This document shows positions 1 to 10,539 of a stretch of 64,000 bases of DNA, in pieces. Below the pieces are notes generated by a model. The model searched no databases, was not told where the DNA came from, and worked only from the letters and a program-made list of their open reading frames with translations. Source of the DNA: Triplophysa rosa (Eukaryota; Chordata; Actinopteri; Cypriniformes; Nemacheilidae); assembly GCF_024868665.1 (NCBI RefSeq), contig NC_079902.1, forward strand, positions 13,172,550-13,236,549. The letters are read 5' to 3'. Both the position numbers and the translations under genes were made by a program. How positions within the stretch are numbered: position 1 is the first letter of the stretch; each line of letters starts with the position of its first letter.

Positions 1-1037
1 TCAGTACTCCTCACATCCTGAAACAGGAGTATGGCCTACATTCTTGATGAGGTTGGGATGTAAAAAACGAGTCACCAGAGGGTCCTGAAATAGTTTACAG
101 CGCACGTTACAGCACATTTTAGCTCAGAATGTATTATAATAATTAACCATGAACATGGACGTATATAGAAGAGATAAAGAGGCTCTTTGGTTTGTTTGGT
201 AGTTGAGTGTATAATGCGAGTTACAATATACCTATGTATAACGACCTGGGAAAATCAAATTATTACATACTTTTTAGCACCGATATCATCAGCATGATAT
301 TAAAAATGTTCTATGTTTTCAGTTTGTAGCTGCCTTGACCTGAGCCTTTTCCTTATAATGGACTTTTATGGAGAAAACGCTTAACTTCATCGAATCGCTT
401 GTTTTTTTGACAGCAGCTAGCATTTATTACAAGTAATGTTTGACAGAAATGGGGTTTCCCCCAAGTTTTGTTTAGCTCCATTAAGCCGTGTTAAGCTATT
501 CCTTATAATGAACTTCAATGGAGGAGAAAATGCTGAAGTGACACGAAGGGGTTAAACTAGTTTAAATAATAAACTAATAAAGTCAGTTAGCAACACACCA
601 AAATCACCGTACAGGTCACAAAATAAAATAAACCCTGAATGACCTGAATAAATGAGGTCTAAATTGATTTAAATTGGTTAAGTCAAAACTTTGTGTTTAC
701 GACCTTTGTGACACCTGAAATGTCAACCAAGAATTTGTTCACTCACGATTGAAAAATGAGACTATTAATAGAACAGTTGAACAACAGTTATATCAACACC
801 TGCTTGAACTTTATTATTACACCATGTCCACCAGACGCGGCGCGATGTGACACGATAAAAGACAATAGATCGCATTAGAACCCATTTTAATTGTAAATTT
901 TGTCCACACTGGATGTGGCGCGACGCGACAAGAGACAATCCCATTAAGAACAAGCTGTTTTCATGTTGAGTCGGCCGCGTCTGGTGTAGACACGGTGTTA
1001 CAGTTGGTCGGTTTTGGTAAAGCACTGTACTGTACCT
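1..1037. other. No gene seen; short direct repeats
   Basis: No credible coding region. Two related segments at about 349-381 and 499-534 share CCTTATAATG followed by a similar purine-rich stretch, so this is a diverged direct repeat. Positions 820-1000 hold two similar blocks with GGCGCGAYG-like cores, the kind of GC-rich dispersed fragment often seen in fish genomes. The open frame on the minus strand here has no recognisable domain. Confidence 0.5.
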
Positions 1038-1240
1038 ATAGGGATTCTTTACCCAAAAATGAAACTTTTGTGTTTCTCTCATCATTTACTCACCCTCAAG
1101 TTGTTCCAAACATGTACAAACTTCTTTGTTCTTTTGAGCACAAAGAAAGATTTTTGGAAGAATGTTAGCGACTGAGATTCTGGGACACCATTGAGTAATT
1201 TATGACAGAATTTTGATTTGTGGGTTGAGTATCCTTTTAA
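1038..1240. mobile_element. Diverged copy of AAAGGGATAGTT palindromic MITE
   Basis: The left part reads ACCCAAAAATGAAA, then TCATCATTTACTCACCCTCA, with a degraded right end GGTTGAGTATCCTTTTAA. Both ends match the better preserved copies at 13830-14097 and 46392-46678. The terminal inverted ends are mutated, so this is an old non-autonomous DNA element. Confidence 0.6.
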
Positions 1241-2640
1241 GGCAATGTGAAATTGTTTTTATTCATAACCCTTAAACTAATACTTTGATGCAGCTTGATT
1301 TTAATAAATAGCATGTTAATCAAAACATACAAATATTATTGGCAACTTGTTAGAAAAGAATTTTCTTCCTCATTTCAGAAATCCACCAAACTGCCACTAA
1401 CCTGAATTAAAGCAAATTCAGCATGAACATTTTAAAATGCCTTTCTGACAGCCAGTGAACTACATTACGCTGGGAGCATTTGAAAGCTGGCTTTGTAAAT
1501 TTCTCAGCCTTTAAGTGTGCCATATACTCTCTGTAACAGCTTTAAAACAAGAGCGCTGTGTCTGTGTATTGCCAAAGGTCAACATAAAAAAAAACACTCT
1601 CCTCTCCTCACAGGCCTACTGTATCATGGTTCAAATATTACAACAAAATAGACATTTCCCCAGGCTCAAAACATCTTTTATGACCTGCATAGTTTGTGTC
1701 AGTGAACCTATTACCCGACAACGCATCTGTGTTCCGTACAGCGTAAAATGCAATGGTGTCAGTGGCGTTGATGGAGAGCGACCTGCGCAGCTTTGTCAAC
1801 ACGGCAGACAGCAAGTGTATGAATGAATGAGAGGAAGGGGCCACCTCAGAGGAGTGTCAAAAGAGAGAGTCGTCAGTGTGTCACTCCTCAGAGAGAGAAA
1901 GACATGCATCCCTGGCACACGCTCAGATCCCTGCTGAATAAATACTGAAAGAAACAAAGAACTCCCCTCGTTGTACACATATCATTGACCCGAGAGTGTG
2001 TCACCAGCCATCTATTCAAATTACAGTGTGTGCAAGATTCTATTGTAGCTGGTCTCCCAGCCTGCACGCTAGGGTTGTTTCCTCATTTGTGAAGACAAAA
2101 ATAAAACAAATGAACTCGTCTAAAACCAATAAACAGAGAGAAATGTATCAATGGAAAATGTCCTGATTTCTGCTGGTTTTCAAGACATTTCCTGTTTCTA
2201 AATGAAGTGACATTTCATTATGCGGATATCTTGTTTGCCCATTTGTGACTTTCTGTCAGTTTCGATTGTATTTTATGATTATACATGTTTTCTTTGGACA
2301 CAGTAGCCTGGCCAGAAGTTAACTTCCGGTCTGTGTCTGGTTATTTTTATGTAATTTATATATATTATATATATTGTATTGTATATTGTTTAAATTAAAT
2401 TAAAACTACTCAACAGTTATTGATTCTTTGCGGAGGTCTACCGGAAGTTACATTTGGGCCATATAACGTTTGTTTATGTTGTTGAATCCATTTATAAATA
2501 GGCCTAATTTTTAATAATATTTTTAAAGTAAATCGCATTGCACGTTAATGCTAAAACACAACACAATGCAGTGCAAAATTCAGGTAAAAATTATACAGAA
2601 AATTCCTTCCGTATTAAAACTATATTCATGACCGAATTTA
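1241..2640. other. No gene seen; AT-rich stretch
   Basis: No supported gene. Positions 2355-2400 are a TA-rich low-complexity run. CTTCCGGTCTG at about 2324 and ACCGGAAGTT at about 2440 form imperfect inverted ends around it, which hints at a small degraded element. Confidence 0.4.
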
Positions 2641-2666
2641 CATTCATGGGTGAAGTATCCCTTTAA
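2641..2666. mobile_element. Terminal fragment of palindromic MITE
   Basis: CATGGGTGAAGTATCCCTTT is the right terminus of the AAAGGGATAGTT MITE family. The rest of the element is not recognisable to the left. Confidence 0.5.
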
Positions 2667-3330
2667 CTGTGTAGATAACAATTGCTATGAAAGCTCTATT
2701 TTCAGCACAGCAGAGCCTCTGGGTTCCTATTATTTGCCCTTGTTTTGTTTGACCAAATGTCTAACAATGTTTGTCCAGATATAAAATGATGTCTGGGTTA
2801 TACTATTTATAACATGTTTTGGGATTGTATGTGTACGGCATCAAAAAACATTTTCTCCTGGCCGCAGCGTTGTGGTGCGCAAAAGCCAGCCGCAGCGTTT
2901 CACAGCTGACAAAAAAGAAACATGCGTCTGTCTCCCCACAGATTAACCCATCTCTTCATCTCTCTCCTTCCATAGTAGTCCTTAAAATCATACTGCTTTC
3001 TTCTTCTGCCTTCTGCCTTTTAAATTAGACGGATTGTGCTGCCCAGGCCTGGATGAGAGTGGAGATGCAACTATGGCAACAGAGATGTGGAAAGAGTCCC
3101 ATTCAAAAGGCTTTTCTGTCTCAACTGTCAGCAGAGGGTAAAGGCAGCTGTCGGACTGGGGAAACAAACCCCTCTCAGTTTATGCCACAAATATGGCATT
3201 CCGTCAGAAAGCAACAAGCCAGTCCCACCGGGGGGCTCTAGTCTTTTGTTGCTGGCCCAATTAGCGAGGTTCCCAGTAGCTCTTGCTCCCAGGTGACCGA
3301 CGAGAAAAAAAATCTTGCCTCTGATGACCT
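2667..3330. other. No gene seen; low-copy, possible conserved non-coding DNA
   Basis: No gene recognised. Positions 3040-3300 have balanced composition, contain CAATTAGCGAGG, and resemble none of the repeats in the window. Overlapping open frames here are short and lack domains. Regulatory function would be inference only. Confidence 0.3.
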
Positions 3331-3527
3331 GGGGAAGGTTGCATAAACTGCTTAGACTAGTCTTACAAGTTAGTCACCAAATTGTTTTCTTCAAGACATG
3401 GTCATAACTTCTTCAAGTCAGGTAAATAAAAAGGTAGATTGGTCTTATTGAAATATGAAAAGTAATTCTGTGAGAATAGCTGTTAAGACAGTCTTAACTT
3501 AGCGGCTATGTTTATGCAACTGGCCCC
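3331..3527. mobile_element. Palindromic MITE, about 197 bp
   Basis: The left end GGGGAAGGTTGCATAAAC is inverted at the right end as GTTTATGCAACTGGCCCC. The arms continue inward with TTAGACTAGTCTTA against TAAGACAGTCTTAA. There is no coding capacity. The structure is that of a small non-autonomous DNA transposon; the superfamily cannot be set because no clear target duplication is visible. Confidence 0.6.
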
Positions 3528-4139
3528 TGGTAATGGCTGAGCTCGATCTTAGTGCCTAGTGTGCGGACATTAGGAGAGGAAGACACAAAGCAGGGCCGTG
3601 GGAGTAGCCGAGAGGCGGAGACTGCTGATGGCACTTCAATTGGGATTGAAAACGCTAATAAATGTCAGGAACCCTTTGAAGGCTGTCTTCAGCATCTGCA
3701 GACAAAGAAAGGAATAGTAAGAAGTAAGGCATTTGAATCAAACATGATAGAATAAACGTAAAAATGCTTTTATGTTGCACTGTTAGATTAAAACACAATG
3801 CTTTTAAGGTTTTTTATTTGTCAATGCCACCATATGTACAGACATACAGAGGAACCGTTCTCTACTCTCTCCCTCTCAAGTGTTTAGCAGTTAGTGCAAT
3901 ATAAAACAGGTTTTTGTATGAATGTACCAGCAATGTATTTGTAATAACGAGATAAACCGAGTGAATGAATATACCTTGTACAACTGAATGAATATACATC
4001 TGAGAAATGTAAACAGTGAATTTGTTTATATGCAAATATAGGTCCAGATATGTATATAAACAATGTGCACATATATATTTATTTATTGTTTTCTTGTGGA
4101 AAGCGAGAAAAATGTGTTTTACTCTTCATGCGCTTGATA
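3528..4139. other. No gene seen
   Basis: AT-rich flank of the Tc1 insertion with no supported coding or RNA feature. Confidence 0.5.
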
Positions 4140-4141
4140 TA

Positions 4142-5361
4142 CACTCACCTAAAGGATTATTAGGAACACCATACTAATACGGTGTTTGACCCCCTTTCGC
4201 CTTCAGAACTGCCTTAATTCTACGTGGCATTGATTCAACAAGGTGCTGAAAGCATTCTTTAGAAATGTTGGCCCATATTGATAGGATAGCATCTTGCAGT
4301 TGATGGAGATTTGTGGGATGCACATCCAGGGCACGAAGCTCCCGTTCCACCACATCCCAAAGATGTTCTATCGGGTTGAGATCTGGTGACTGTGGGGGCC
4401 ATTCTAGTACAGTGAACTCATTGTCATGTTCAAGAAACAATTTGAAATGATTCGAGCTTTGTGACATGGTGCATTATCCTGCTGGAAGTAGCCATTAGAG
4501 GATGGGTACATGGTGGTCATAAAGGGATGGACATGGTCAGAAACAATGCTCAGGTAGGCCGTGGCATTTAAACGATGCCCAATTGGCACTAAGGGGCCTA
4601 AAGTGTGCCAAGAAAACATCCCCCACACCATTACACCACCACCACCAGCCTGCACAGTGGTAACAAGGCATGATGGATCCATGTTCTCATTCTGTTTACG
4701 CCAAATTCTGACTCTACCATTTGAATGTCTCAACAGAAATCGAGACTCATCAGACCAGGCAACATTTTTCCAGTCTTCAACTGTCCAATTTTGGTGAGCT
4801 CGTGCAAATTGTAGCCTCTTTTTCCTATTTGTAGTGGAGATGAGTGGTACCCGGTGGGGTCTTCTGCTGTTGTAGCCCATCTGCCTCAAGGTTGTGCGTG
4901 TTGTGGCTTCACAAATGCTTTGCTGCATACCTCGGTTGTAACGAGTGGTTATTTCAGTCAAAGTTGCTCTTCTATCAGCTTGAATCAGTCGGCCCATTCT
5001 CCTCTGACCTCTAGCATCAACAAGGCATTTTCGCCCACAGGACTGCCGCATACTGGATGTTTTTCCCTTTTCACACCATTCTTTGTAAACCCTAGAAATG
5101 GTTGTGCGTGAAAATCCCAGTAACTGAGCAGATTGTGAAATACTCAGACCGGCCCGTCTGGCACCAACAACCATGCCACGCTCAAAATTGCTTAAATCAC
5201 CTTTCTTTCCCATTCTGACATTCAGTTTGGAGTTCAGGAGATTGTCTTGACCAGGACCACACCCCTAAATGCATTGAAGCAACTGCCATGTGATTGGTTG
5301 ATTAGATAATTGCATTAATGAGAAATTGAACAGGTGTTCCTAATAATCCTTTAGGTGAGTG
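4142..5361 (-). mobile_element. Tc1/mariner DD36E transposon, copy 1
   Basis: A 1,220-bp element flanked by TA on both sides (4140-4141 and 5362-5363), the expected Tc1/mariner target duplication. The 29-bp terminal inverted repeats (4142-4170 and 5333-5361) are perfect and begin CACTCACCTAAAGG. As far as I can compare by eye it is identical to the copy at 31096-32316 except for one missing C next to 4438. This implies very recent insertion or amplification, or local sequence homogenisation. Confidence 0.95.
4174..5213 (-). pseudogene. Tc1-type transposase, frameshifted
   Basis: Same transposase as at 31128-32168, but 1,040 nt long instead of 1,041. The first 258 residues match the intact copy, including the N-terminal helix-turn-helix region, the first catalytic Asp (SDESRF) and the second (QQDNAPCH). 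A one-base deletion next to position 4438 then shifts the frame at the Trp-259 codon. The shifted frame stops after 11 more residues, so the catalytic Glu in SPDLNPIEHLWD is out of frame and the product should be inactive. A sequencing or assembly indel is an alternative explanation. The termini are intact, so the copy could still be moved by enzyme supplied from elsewhere. Confidence 0.93.
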
Positions 5362-6789
5362 TAAATGTGTGCTCTTGACATGCATACAGTATTCAAACTT
5401 GACATGTATATTCACTTTTAACTAATAAACAAATAAATTGAGGTAAAAGAAAATGTTTTAAAAAATACCAAGCCAATTGAGTTCATGCGTAACAGTCATT
5501 TTACCATGGATGTAAAGTATCTCCACAAGCTCTGCTTCACAAGAAGTCAGATGCAGTGAAGCAAAGGCTCTCCAGCATGTGCACAGCGGTCTTCAAAAAA
5601 GATGCTTTCCAAGTCTTTTTCATGAAAATAATTTGCATTCGTTTATATATCAGCTAGCCTTTTAAAATGAGATTCACGCATGAGGGTTAAGACGTTTTAA
5701 TTCTATGCCGCACACTGTGATTTTTTAAATGCTGATTATGCACAGATTTCTTATGCAACTCTACTGAACTCATTTTTCCCATTTGTCAGCATACCGTCAA
5801 CACCATGACCTCTACTCACTCTTCATGTTGTAGGTTATGGTCTTTACTTGAGGAGGCTCCTCTGTGTTTCCAGCTTACGGAGAGCCTACTAATTGCTACA
5901 AAATACATTCATCCTTTGATCAGGCGCAGGTAGCAAACGCAGAACAATGCTGTGATCTGTCAGAGAGCTGCCTTCACGTGCTGCTGTTTGCCCTCTGTGA
6001 GACTGAGTGGGAGAGAAACATTCAACAAACGCCAAAAGACAAGCACTGGAAGATATTGATCGTTATACCTTTTTTTGACTCAAAACATCTATGCTGCACA
6101 ATATACACACAAATTCCTACTGACGATTTTCTCACTTTATCCACCGATGGGACAATTCAACCTAAAGTCAAGATGTGCAGTTTTACAAAGAGACTATCCA
6201 GAGACGGGCAGTTCTGTGAATGTTTGAGAGATGGGAGGAAAAAAGGAGATGCATGCTCTTTACGGCTCACTGGAGACATGTTTTGACTAACCTTTCACGC
6301 TTACACAATCGCTTATTCATCCTGTAGAGAGCTAATATGTGGATTTTGTTGACACAGGCATGGTACTGGATCTAACGGAGATGGACCTGTAAATGAGCAG
6401 CTTCAAAGCTGCGGAAGATACACCTGACCCGACCTTCTAATGTTTGGCTAGCTTTATCCATTACTAACACGTGCATGATATCGAAAACATAAGTGCTCAT
6501 AGACAAGTGTTGGGCATTTTAAACAGCTCAGTGACTTAAAAAGAACTGTCATATGTCAAATGGTTTACTAAGTCTGGCATGGAGGGAAACTGACTCTCCT
6601 GCATAAAAAGCCTAGACCCGAGTCACCCGACCCCACTGAACAACCTTGGGACAAATTGAAACTCCAGCCGAGAGCCAGACCTCATCACCCAACATCAATG
6701 TCTGACCTCACTGATGCTTGTGTCTAAGTGGAATAAAATCTGGAAAGCCTTACCCAGGACATGTAAGACCAATGCTCTTGGTTTTGAAA
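5362..6789. other. No recognised gene
   Basis: The longest frame here (plus strand, 5864-6286, 140 residues) has no domain, signal peptide or membrane segment I recognise, and nothing nearby resembles splice sites or a promoter. I regard it as chance. No repeat family was recognised in the interval. Confidence 0.4.
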
Positions 6790-7042
6790 TTTAAAGGGAT
6801 AGCTGACGCAAAAATGAGAATTCTTTCATCATTTATGTCCAAACCTGTATATTTTTTTCCTTCTGCAGAACACAAAAGAAGATATTTTGGAAAATGTTGG
6901 TAACCAAACAACACTGGACACCATTGACTTCCATTGTATTGATAGAAAACCACCAGACATTTCTCAAAATATCTTCTTTAGTGTTCCACAGAAGATTGAG
7001 TCATAATCAGGTTTTGAATGACATGAGGATTTGACCTATCTA
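6790..7042. mobile_element. Palindromic MITE, right end replaced by a SINE
   Basis: Starts TTAAAGGGATAGCTGACGC, continues with the family's AACACAAAAGAAGATATTTT and its inverted counterpart AAATATCTTCTTTAGTGTTCC, and reaches GAATGACATGAGG. The expected right terminus (TTTTGGGTGAACTATCCCTTT) is absent. A SINE begins where it should be, so the copy was truncated by or before that insertion. Confidence 0.75.
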
Positions 7043-7321
7043 GTGGCAGTCGTGGCCTAATGGTTAGCGAGTCGGACTCGTGACCAGCGTTGCCGGTTCG
7101 ATTCCCAGGGCCGGCGGGTAACGACTGAGGTGCCCTTGAGCAAGGCACCTTACCCCTACTTGCTCCCCGGGAGCTGCAGTGATAGCTGCCCAGTGCTCCG
7201 GGTGTACGTGTGTTCACCACTTGCTGTGCGTGTGTTCACTACTCTCTGGATGGGTTAAATGCAGAGGTCACATTTCGGGTATGGGTCACCATATCTGACT
7301 AATAGGTCACTTTCACTTTTT
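7043..7321 (+). mobile_element. tRNA-derived SINE, V-SINE-like
   Basis: The 5' part carries a polymerase III A box (GTGGCCTAATGGTTAGCGAG) and a consensus B box (GGTTCGATTCC) at tRNA spacing. It is followed by the conserved body TGCCCTTGAGCAAGGCACC and a 3' end running through GGTTAAATGCAGAGG and GTCACTTTCACTTTTTT. This arrangement, a tRNA head with a conserved central and 3' domain, matches fish V-SINEs. It is not a functional tRNA gene because the cloverleaf is not closed. No clear target duplication was found. Confidence 0.8.
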
Positions 7322-9775
7322 TAGTGTATTCGATGAGGACATGGAAGTTATGGATGTCCAGATAAAAAGCATCTAACTGACATGTGGGATCTGCACTAGT
7401 GTTCCACACTAGAAAGGTGTGGAACATGAGCGTCAATGCAGGATCAGACACACAAGATCCTCCCTACAGCATTTCTGCTAGGCCCTAATAAGGCCTGAAG
7501 ACATTATGCAAATAGGCGCTAATGTGCCACGCATCAGAGATGAGCGCTGCTCTCTGCCGCCCTCCCCCTGATGCCACAGATACGCTGATGGGAAAACTGC
7601 AGAACGAAATCAAACGTGTGAAGCACCTGAACATTTGAGATCTTCAGGCAGAGAGTGAAAGAGAGAGGGAGCAAAGACTCTGATGGTATTTCAAGGGCCA
7701 TCTGAAACGATGGCTCTTTGTACTGTTTTTCTCACATCACATTTAATTGCTTTTATTGCTGTTGCTATGGCGACGGCAGCACACTTTGAAGCCGTTATAC
7801 AAATTTTTCCTGCAGCTCTCGGGGTGGAGGTGGAATGATATTATGGCATTGAGGTTAATAAACTATAAACGCCGCATGCGTATAAACATACAGACCCTTG
7901 GATACTAAACCTTGAAGGACTCTTAAAGCAATAGAGAGAGGAGAATAACGGCGAAAATGGCGACAACAGAAGGTGGTTTACGCAAAAAACTCTGTGTGCT
8001 CATATGCATATTCACATTGAGAAGTGAAGCACGCAGAGAGGTCACTGAACTTACAGGCATTGTTACACAGGAGAGACGTTACGAATACAAAACACTTGAT
8101 GTAGATCTGGAAACTGCGAAATTAAATAAACCATTTTGTTCATTATGCTTGGGGTCTCAAACCACTATACTGATAAATACTTTAACAAAAAAAGTTTTAT
8201 AAAATTCCATGCAAATGTCAACCTTTCCATGAAAAACAAGCTTTTACCAAAGGTTTTCACCATAACTAATAGCTTAGATGACAATATTTGGTGGCTTGAA
8301 TACTTAAGCGAGGATTTTAAAAAAGTCAGGTTAGTGCCAAATTCAGAACAGTCACATCCATAACGGTCCATATTCCTCATAAGCACATGAAAATGTTTAT
8401 ATACTAACTGTTGTTCTACTGTATATAATGTAGATTATATCCATTCTCCATTTGTTGGGTATTATTGCTTCTGCACTGTGCATTTTAATTCACAGAATTC
8501 TATAAAGTATGTGGTTTCTCAAAAATGTGTGTCCTTTTGAGTCACATCCATAATGCAGGTTTATTTCCCTTTTTAAAATAGAAACCTTGAGCATAGACTG
8601 ATATTTTTCTAATGTTTGAACTCTGTCATCGGGGGGTTTTGAAAATATAAACAGATGGTTTTTATATTGGTAATAAATACATTCTCTGAAAGTTTATATT
8701 TTTCAAGATTTGACAGCAAATGTCACATTCGTAATGCTGGAATTGCTTAAACGTTTAGTAACATTTGTTGAGCAATTAAGACGAACTTGGGCTCTTCAGA
8801 ACCCAAACAGAACCAACGATCTTACCAGTTTAACAGCCAAAGATTTTAGAGTTTCACAAACTACCCCTTTCTCCCCAATTCTCTAATTCAGTCAATATTC
8901 TGCCTAATCCCAAACAACAAAATCTAGTCGATGCAGATGGGATTATTCTCAGACATCTCATTTCACACTGGCACACTCCATTCTTATTACTTTCCTTCTT
9001 ACGCACCAGAAGCATTTTATTGTTATTGTCTAAAATCTTGGCATCCTCTGATTCCCCTCTCAGTCACAGAGTGGAGAAGAATAAAAGTGAAAGATGGCTA
9101 TTCAGGAGGACATATCGGAGACGATGTTGAGAGAAGAATTGGAAGAAATGGAAGCACCCACCGAGAGTACAGTCAATCTTGAATTCCCATGGTAATGGAA
9201 CCCAACAGAAGCGAGGTGATTGTTCCTTCAATTACCCCCTGAAGCCCCGAGCAATTCCATCTCCATCTTTTTCTTAGCTCGGTTGGTTTAATAGGAGCAT
9301 TACGCAGCAACTGAAAGAACAATACAATGGTAATGAGATCCAGAAGCATGTGCATTAAACCCACCATTTTCAAGCTCTATTAATTAACCAGCGGCTTGAT
9401 TGAAGTGATGGAGATTATGAAATACACCACCTGCCTAACAGTGAGACCCACATAGCAGAAGGTAACAATAGTTTCCCGTTTTCCCCGGTGAATATAGGGT
9501 AGATTAACCAGCAGTCAGAGACGTTGGCAATCTGCAGGCAGCCTCTAAAGATTCATACTGATGCATTATGCATGGCACGCTGAATCATTTGAGATATGAC
9601 AGTGAGTAATGTGGTGGGGATCGTCTGATGGAGGCCATGCTTAAGATGTGCTTTTAATATCATTTATTCCAGGTGATTTTTCTAATGGCCTTGCGTTGAG
9701 ATGATCAGCCTAAAACGCGGCTTTAGACGAAAAACAGCTAACTGCAGACAAAATGCCATTATCGTCTCTGTGTGG
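7322..9775. other. No gene seen; possible conserved non-coding segments
   Basis: No coding gene supported. Positions 7480-7620 contain ATTATGCAAATAGG (an octamer-like ATGCAAAT). Positions 9060-9680 are repeat-free and rich in ATTA-type motifs (CTATTAATTAACC, GGTAATGAGATC). The motif TCACATCCATAA occurs at about 8352 and 8542, with a related TCACATTCGTAA at about 8724, suggesting an old repeat. Confidence 0.35.
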
Positions 9776-10539
9776 CACTGGTGTAGGCAGGATTTTGCTT
9801 TTGGCTGGGCATGGAAAAAAGTGAGTGGGCACTTTCGTTCAGTCTTTTATCATGTTCAATAGAGTTTTGCATATTTGCACATCCAATTTTTTAATATAGC
9901 TGCTGGCCAAAAAGCAGATTTTATAACAATTGCACAAATGAACACACAAAAACTCCCAGGCTAAGAATGCCAGGATAAACTGCTATAAGTGCTTCACCAC
10001 AGATGTCAATCAAACTCATCAAGCATTATCCAAATACATATTTTGTTTTAGAATTTAAAGGAACAGTTCACCCACAAAGATCTGTCATCATTTATTACCT
10101 TTGAGTTGTTCCAAATCTCTCTGTTCTGATGAACACAGAGAAAGATATTTGGAAGAATGCTTGTAACCAGACAGCTTCTGGCCATCTTTGACTAGCAGGA
10201 AAAAATAACTTGAAAATTTCTTGAAGAAATTTTGAAGAATGTAGGAGAGCAAAACAGTTCTAAGGCACTTTGACTACCATTGTCATTTTTCCTATTCCTA
10301 CTATGGTAGTCAATGGTGGCCAAGAACTGTTTGGTTTCAAGCATTCTTCCACATATCTTTCTCTGTGTTCTTCCCTTTAAGATGTTATTATAAAGTTTGT
10401 AACTATATATTGTAACTCTATTAAAAAATAAAACAAGAATACTTATAATAAATAAACATTTGTATTATAACTGGATGGGACTCTTCATTTAAGTGGGTGG
10501 GTCTATGCCTGTCAGGCCGGGCCATTGGCTACACCGCTG
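9776..10539. mobile_element. hAT-like non-autonomous element, interrupted
   Basis: The left end CACTGGTGTAGGC and the inverse of the right end (CAGCGGTGTAGCC) form short terminal inverted repeats with hAT-like CA-GGTG character. An 8-bp duplication is not clear, so the assignment is tentative. A palindromic MITE lies inside at 10053-10381. No transposase is present. Confidence 0.4.
10053..10381. mobile_element. Palindromic MITE (diverged) inside the hAT-like element
   Basis: Starts TTAAAGGAACAGTTCACCC. The arms GAAAGATATTTGGAAGAATG and CATTCTTCCACATATCTTTC face each other, with an extra internal inverted pair around 10260-10330 (TTGACTACCATTG and its inverse). The right terminus is degraded, ending CTTCCCTTTAA. 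Confidence 0.6.

Noticed and set aside
4561..5111. Plus-strand frames of 78 and 85 codons, also present at 31516-32066
   Set aside because: They are antisense shadows of the transposase gene. They recur only because the two Tc1 copies are identical.
5864..6286. 140-codon plus-strand frame, the longest non-transposon frame near the left end
   Set aside because: No recognisable domain, signal peptide or splice context, and amino-acid make-up like translated non-coding DNA.
7043..7125. Possible tRNA gene
   Set aside because: A and B boxes are present, but no closed acceptor stem or cloverleaf. The downstream body identifies a SINE.
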